NCBI GenBank assembly: GCA_029573365.1
Contig: JAKQGD010000097.1
Span: 1-8,919 of the forward strand
Source: Bacteroidota bacterium
GTDB taxonomy: Bacteria; Bacteroidota; Bacteroidia; Chitinophagales; Saprospiraceae
Direction of reading: 5' to 3'
Length of the DNA stretch: 8,919 nucleotides
Part shown: positions 6,090-8,919 of the stretch, one piece after another
Layout of the letters: every line of letters starts with the position of its first letter
Numbering within the stretch: the stretch's first letter is position 1
The notes under the pieces: generated by a model
Database searches by the model: none
Seen by the model: only the letters and a program-made list of their open reading frames with translations
Told to the model about the DNA's origin: nothing
Program-made: the position numbers and the translations under genes

Positions 6090-8255
6090 ATGAAATCAGA
6101 TAAAATAAGAAAAATGGTTTTGAGAAGTTCGGTAGTGATTGCAGCCTTACTAGGCTTTTATTTTTTCAGACCTGCTCCGGGGCAAGTGGCAGTCAATGAT
6201 AAAGAAGCACTTATACTGCAGGGATTGATGCAGACCATCGAGTATGTGCATTTTTCTCCTAAAAATATAGATGATACATTCAGCAAGACTGTTTATAAAA
6301 CATACCTGGAACGGATAGACAACCAGAAGAGATTTCTTACCCAGTCCGATATAAATCAGCTGAAGAAATACGAGCTGACAATAGATGACCAGGTGCATTC
6401 CCGCACGTTTGAGTTTTTTAACACATCGCTGCCTCTTCTGGATAACGGTATAAAAAAGGCTGACGGATTTTTCAGAGAGATCATTGATGGCCCTATGAAG
6501 TTTGACAAAAATGCCATAATCGAAACCGACAACGACAAAAGAGAGTTTGCCGCTGACGACAAGCAGCTAAAGGAAATGTGGCGTGATATGATACAGTTTG
6601 AAGTCATGAGCAAGTGGGTGCAAAGCATGGAGGACCAGAAAGAAAAGGAATCCAAGGAAGGCCTCAAGTCAGACGAAGAACTTAAAGCGGAAGCTGTCAA
6701 GGATGTAAAAAAACGGTTCAGCGACTGGTTTGACAGACTTGCAAAACTGAGAAGGTCTGATCGCATGGAAGTATATCTGGGAAGTATAGCCAACTACTTC
6801 GACCCGCATACTGATTACTACAGCCCTAAGGAAAAGGAAGACTTTGACATCAATATGGGCAACAAACTTGAAGGCATCGGTGCCCGCTTGCAGACCGAAG
6901 GCGACTACACAAAGATATACAGCATCGTCGTGGGTGGTCCGGCCTGGAAAACCAAAAAGCTGGAAGAAAATGACGTCATCCTCAAGGTAGTACAGGAAGG
7001 CAAGGAAGCGGTGGACATCGCCGGTATGAGGGTGGATGACGTGGTACAGCTAATACGTGGAAAAAAGGGAACTGTTGTCAAACTTACCGTCAGGAAAAAG
7101 GACAACTCCGTGACAGAAATATCGATTGAGAGAGATGAAGTACAACTCGAAGATTCCAAGGCAAAGTCTGTCATCCTCAGTATGCCCGGCAAGATCGAAA
7201 ATGTGGGCTATATAAACCTGCCCAAGTTTTATTCGTCATTTGAGTCAGATGGAGGCAATTCGTGTGCAGCCGATGTAGCAGAAGAGGTCAAAAAATTGAG
7301 GCAGCAAAATGTCAATGGCATCATCCTGGACCTTAGAAACAACAGTGGTGGCTCTCTCAACGATGTGGTGGAAATGAGCGGCCTCTTTATCGAAGAAGGC
7401 CCTATAGTCCAGGTCAAAGGCAGGGAAGAAAAACCATACCTGCACATGGATAAGGACAAGAGTGTACTTTACAACGGACCCCTGATTATCATGGTCAATC
7501 AGTTTAGTGCGTCGGCGTCGGAAATTATTGCTGCGGCCATGCAAGATTACAACCGTGCCATCATCGTCGGAAGCAAATCCACTTTTGGCAAGGGAACCGT
7601 GCAGCGGTTTTATGACCTTGACAGAGGTGTCAGAGGTTATGATGAGTTTAAACCTCTCGGCAACGTCAAGATGACAATGCAGAAGTTTTATCGTGTAAAT
7701 GGTGGCTCCACACAACTGAAAGGTGTCGAATCTGACATAGTGCTGCCTGATACCTATTATTATATACGCACCGGCGAAAACGAATATGACAACCCACTGG
7801 TATGGACCGAGATAGCCCCGGTCAAATACCAGCAAAACGTCGTCAGGCTGGACCACAAGAATAAACTTATCGAAAATAGCCAAAAGAGGGTGGAAGCCAG
7901 CAAAGACTTTCAGCTGGTACTTGAAAGTGCAGCCAAGATAAAAGAAAACAGGGATCAGTCACGGTTTCCGCTTAAGCTTAATGATTACAGAGCCATGATC
8001 GACAAAAAGGAGGCAGAGTCTAAAAAGTTTGACAAACTCTTCAAAAATGATATCCCAGGCTTGACCATCACCAATCTGAGTGCCGATATGCAGAAAATAA
8101 ATATGGATGAATCCAATCAGGCTAAAAACAACGAATTTATCAAGGACCTCAAGTCAGACATATACATCGAAGAAACGCTGAATATCATGAAAGACATGAT
8201 CAATCTCGAAGAATCGTTTGCATACCTGCAGCCAAAGATAAACACGCAGAAATAA
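6090..8255 (+). CDS. prc: Carboxy-terminal processing (tail-specific) protease, S41 family
   Basis: Prc/Tsp is an envelope protease that recognises hydrophobic C-termini and degrades or trims periplasmic and lipid-linked proteins, including peptidoglycan hydrolases in E. coli. The 721-residue protein starts with a basic stretch and one hydrophobic segment (about 13-26), so it is exported and perhaps stays membrane-anchored. Next come the helical Tsp N-terminal domain (about 40-235, including YLERIDNQKRFL and YFDPHTDYYSP), a PDZ domain (about 255-345, with GIGARLQ and DVVQLIRGKKGT), the S41 catalytic core, and the Lys/Glu-rich helical C-terminal Prc domain (about 560-715). The catalytic dyad is Ser475 in FSASASE (472-478) and Lys501 in TFGKGTVQ (498-505), both intact; VNGIILDLRNNSGGSL (408-422) is the substrate-strand motif. 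The length fits long Bacteroidota and proteobacterial Tsp. It has its own promoter and ends at a strong terminator, so it is probably monocistronic. Confidence 0.96.
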   Translation: MKSDKIRKMVLRSSVVIAALLGFYFFRPAPGQVAVNDKEALILQGLMQTIEYVHFSPKNIDDTFSKTVYKTYLERIDNQKRFLTQSDINQLKKYELTIDDQVHSRTFEFFNTSLPLLDNGIKKADGFFREIIDGPMKFDKNAIIETDNDKREFAADDKQLKEMWRDMIQFEVMSKWVQSMEDQKEKESKEGLKSDEELKAEAVKDVKKRFSDWFDRLAKLRRSDRMEVYLGSIANYFDPHTDYYSPKEKEDFDINMGNKLEGIGARLQTEGDYTKIYSIVVGGPAWKTKKLEENDVILKVVQEGKEAVDIAGMRVDDVVQLIRGKKGTVVKLTVRKKDNSVTEISIERDEVQLEDSKAKSVILSMPGKIENVGYINLPKFYSSFESDGGNSCAADVAEEVKKLRQQNVNGIILDLRNNSGGSLNDVVEMSGLFIEEGPIVQVKGREEKPYLHMDKDKSVLYNGPLIIMVNQFSASASEIIAAAMQDYNRAIIVGSKSTFGKGTVQRFYDLDRGVRGYDEFKPLGNVKMTMQKFYRVNGGSTQLKGVESDIVLPDTYYYIRTGENEYDNPLVWTEIAPVKYQQNVVRLDHKNKLIENSQKRVEASKDFQLVLESAAKIKENRDQSRFPLKLNDYRAMIDKKEAESKKFDKLFKNDIPGLTITNLSADMQKINMDESNQAKNNEFIKDLKSDIYIEETLNIMKDMINLEESFAYLQPKINTQK

Positions 8256-8286
8256 CGGGCGGACAACGCCGGACTCATGTCTAAAA

Positions 8287-8330
8287 CAAAGGAGTGGTAA
8301 GACCGAAAGGTAACCACTCCTTTGCTTTTT
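8287..8330. terminator. Intrinsic terminator after prc, probably bidirectional
   Basis: A 12-base-pair stem (8287-8298 with 8313-8324) is topped, after a small internal loop, by ACC/GGT closing a GAAA tetraloop (8305-8308). On the + strand CTTTTT (8325-8330) follows, a usable U-tract, although a G and C separate it from the A/T-rich base of the stem. Read leftward, the stem is followed by GTTTTAG, a weaker tract. It sits between prc and the convergent LacI-family gene; its T-run overlaps that gene's stop codon. Confidence 0.85.
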
Positions 8331-8919
8331 AAATACTGACGAGATGTGTCTCTGCGATTAAATGTTTTATCTCCGGGTCATTGCGGGTGATTTCTGCTAC
8401 CAGCTTTTCTGCAGCAAGCCTCCCTGTTTCGTAGCCATTGTGCAAGATGTGTGGCATAGGAGGATGCACAAATGGAATAAATTTTCCGTCGCTGACAGGA
8501 AGGATTTTTAACTTATCTGGATACAATCCGGCTTTGACCAGAGACGGAAATCCAAACAGCAATAATTCATCCGACATAAAAAATATGCCGTCGTACCCGT
8601 ATTTCATAACTTCTTCACTAATGTTTGCCTCTGTTTGATGTATGTCGTCAATGCAGAAAGTACCGCAAAGTTCCGTATTAAGGCCCGCAGAAGTAATTTT
8701 TTGGGCAAACCCGGCCATCCTGTCTCGTGTGATTTTCAGCCCACGGTTGCCAAAAACTCCGAGTATGCGGGTACATCCCAGCCCTATAAGATAATCTGTG
8801 GCTGTGGCAGATGCAAAAACATCATCTATCGTGACTGTACTGAAAAGGTCCGTATGTATGACTTTGTCGAGCATGACCAAGGGAATGCCGGAGTCCAGGA
8901 TAGGTTTAAAGTGGGCAAT
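8329..8919 (-). CDS. LacI-family transcriptional regulator, effector-binding domain; 5' end beyond window
   Basis: The leftward frame is open to the window edge and gives the last 196 residues of a protein that is normally about 330-350 long. The N-terminal helix-turn-helix and hinge lie outside, so its operator cannot be judged. The visible part is the periplasmic-binding-protein-like ligand domain: HFKPILDSGIPLVMLDKV at the N-side, then VTIDDVFASATATDYLIGLGCTRI, GNRGLKITRDRMAGF, the segment YGYDGIFFMSDELLLFGFPSLVKAGL where the family usually names 'D..A.g....l...G', then VHPPMPHILHNGYETGRLAAEKLVAEI, the classic 'P...iG..A...l...I' end. The ligand, often a sugar or sugar phosphate in this family, cannot be read from sequence. 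I do not place the start at the TTG at 8880, because family sequence continues upstream of it through the edge. Confidence 0.93.
   Translation of the reverse strand: MAHFKPILDSGIPLVMLDKVIHTDLFSTVTIDDVFASATATDYLIGLGCTRILGVFGNRGLKITRDRMAGFAQKITSAGLNTELCGTFCIDDIHQTEANISEEVMKYGYDGIFFMSDELLLFGFPSLVKAGLYPDKLKILPVSDGKFIPFVHPPMPHILHNGYETGRLAAEKLVAEITRNDPEIKHLIAETHLVSI

Noticed and set aside
7245..7883. A 212-codon leftward reading frame opposite prc
   Set aside because: It lies wholly inside the well-supported protease gene, shows no family motif, and is Phe/Val/Ile-rich in the way expected of antisense to coding sequence.

Overview
This window looks like an ordinary chromosomal segment from a member of the Bacteroidota, possibly of the Saprospiria/Cytophagia type. 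The phylum call rests on three things. The promoters have the TTTG / TAnnTTTG form of that phylum. Shine-Dalgarno signals are mostly absent. The protein set fits too: a Bacteroidetes-style Upp, a two-domain Nfu, a long Prc/Tsp protease and a split-type methylmalonyl-CoA mutase small subunit. The finer placement is a guess. I see no tRNA, rRNA, insertion sequence, CRISPR array or phage gene.

Layout. Bases 1-2015 (+) hold a compact run: the 3' part of sucD (TCA cycle), nadC (NAD synthesis) and an unnamed acidic protein of 163 residues. An intergenic region with a promoter and a 5'-leader hairpin then precedes upp (uracil salvage) and, 3 bases later, a small rhomboid protease; these two look like one operon. 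That operon runs head-on into a leftward pair, nfu then an inositol-monophosphatase-family gene (4853 down to 3412), with only 8 bases between the converging stop codons. From the nfu start a 166-base divergent region leads right to a short, degenerate methylmalonyl-CoA mutase small-subunit homologue (5020-5931). Next comes a tail-specific protease gene, prc, with its own promoter (6090-8255). A strong hairpin terminator separates prc from a leftward LacI-family regulator whose 5' end lies beyond the window. No gene-free stretch exceeds 200 bases.

The genes do not form one dedicated system: they cover central metabolism, cofactor synthesis, nucleotide salvage, Fe-S assembly and envelope proteolysis. 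I found no convincing new multi-gene system. The points most worth a second look are the shrunken stand-alone MutA-like protein with a dyad inside its promoter, a His-to-Tyr change in the NadC active-site block, the hairpin at the expected 5' end of the upp mRNA, and the shared 21-base spacer in all three promoters. All family assignments come from reading motifs by eye; no database search was run.
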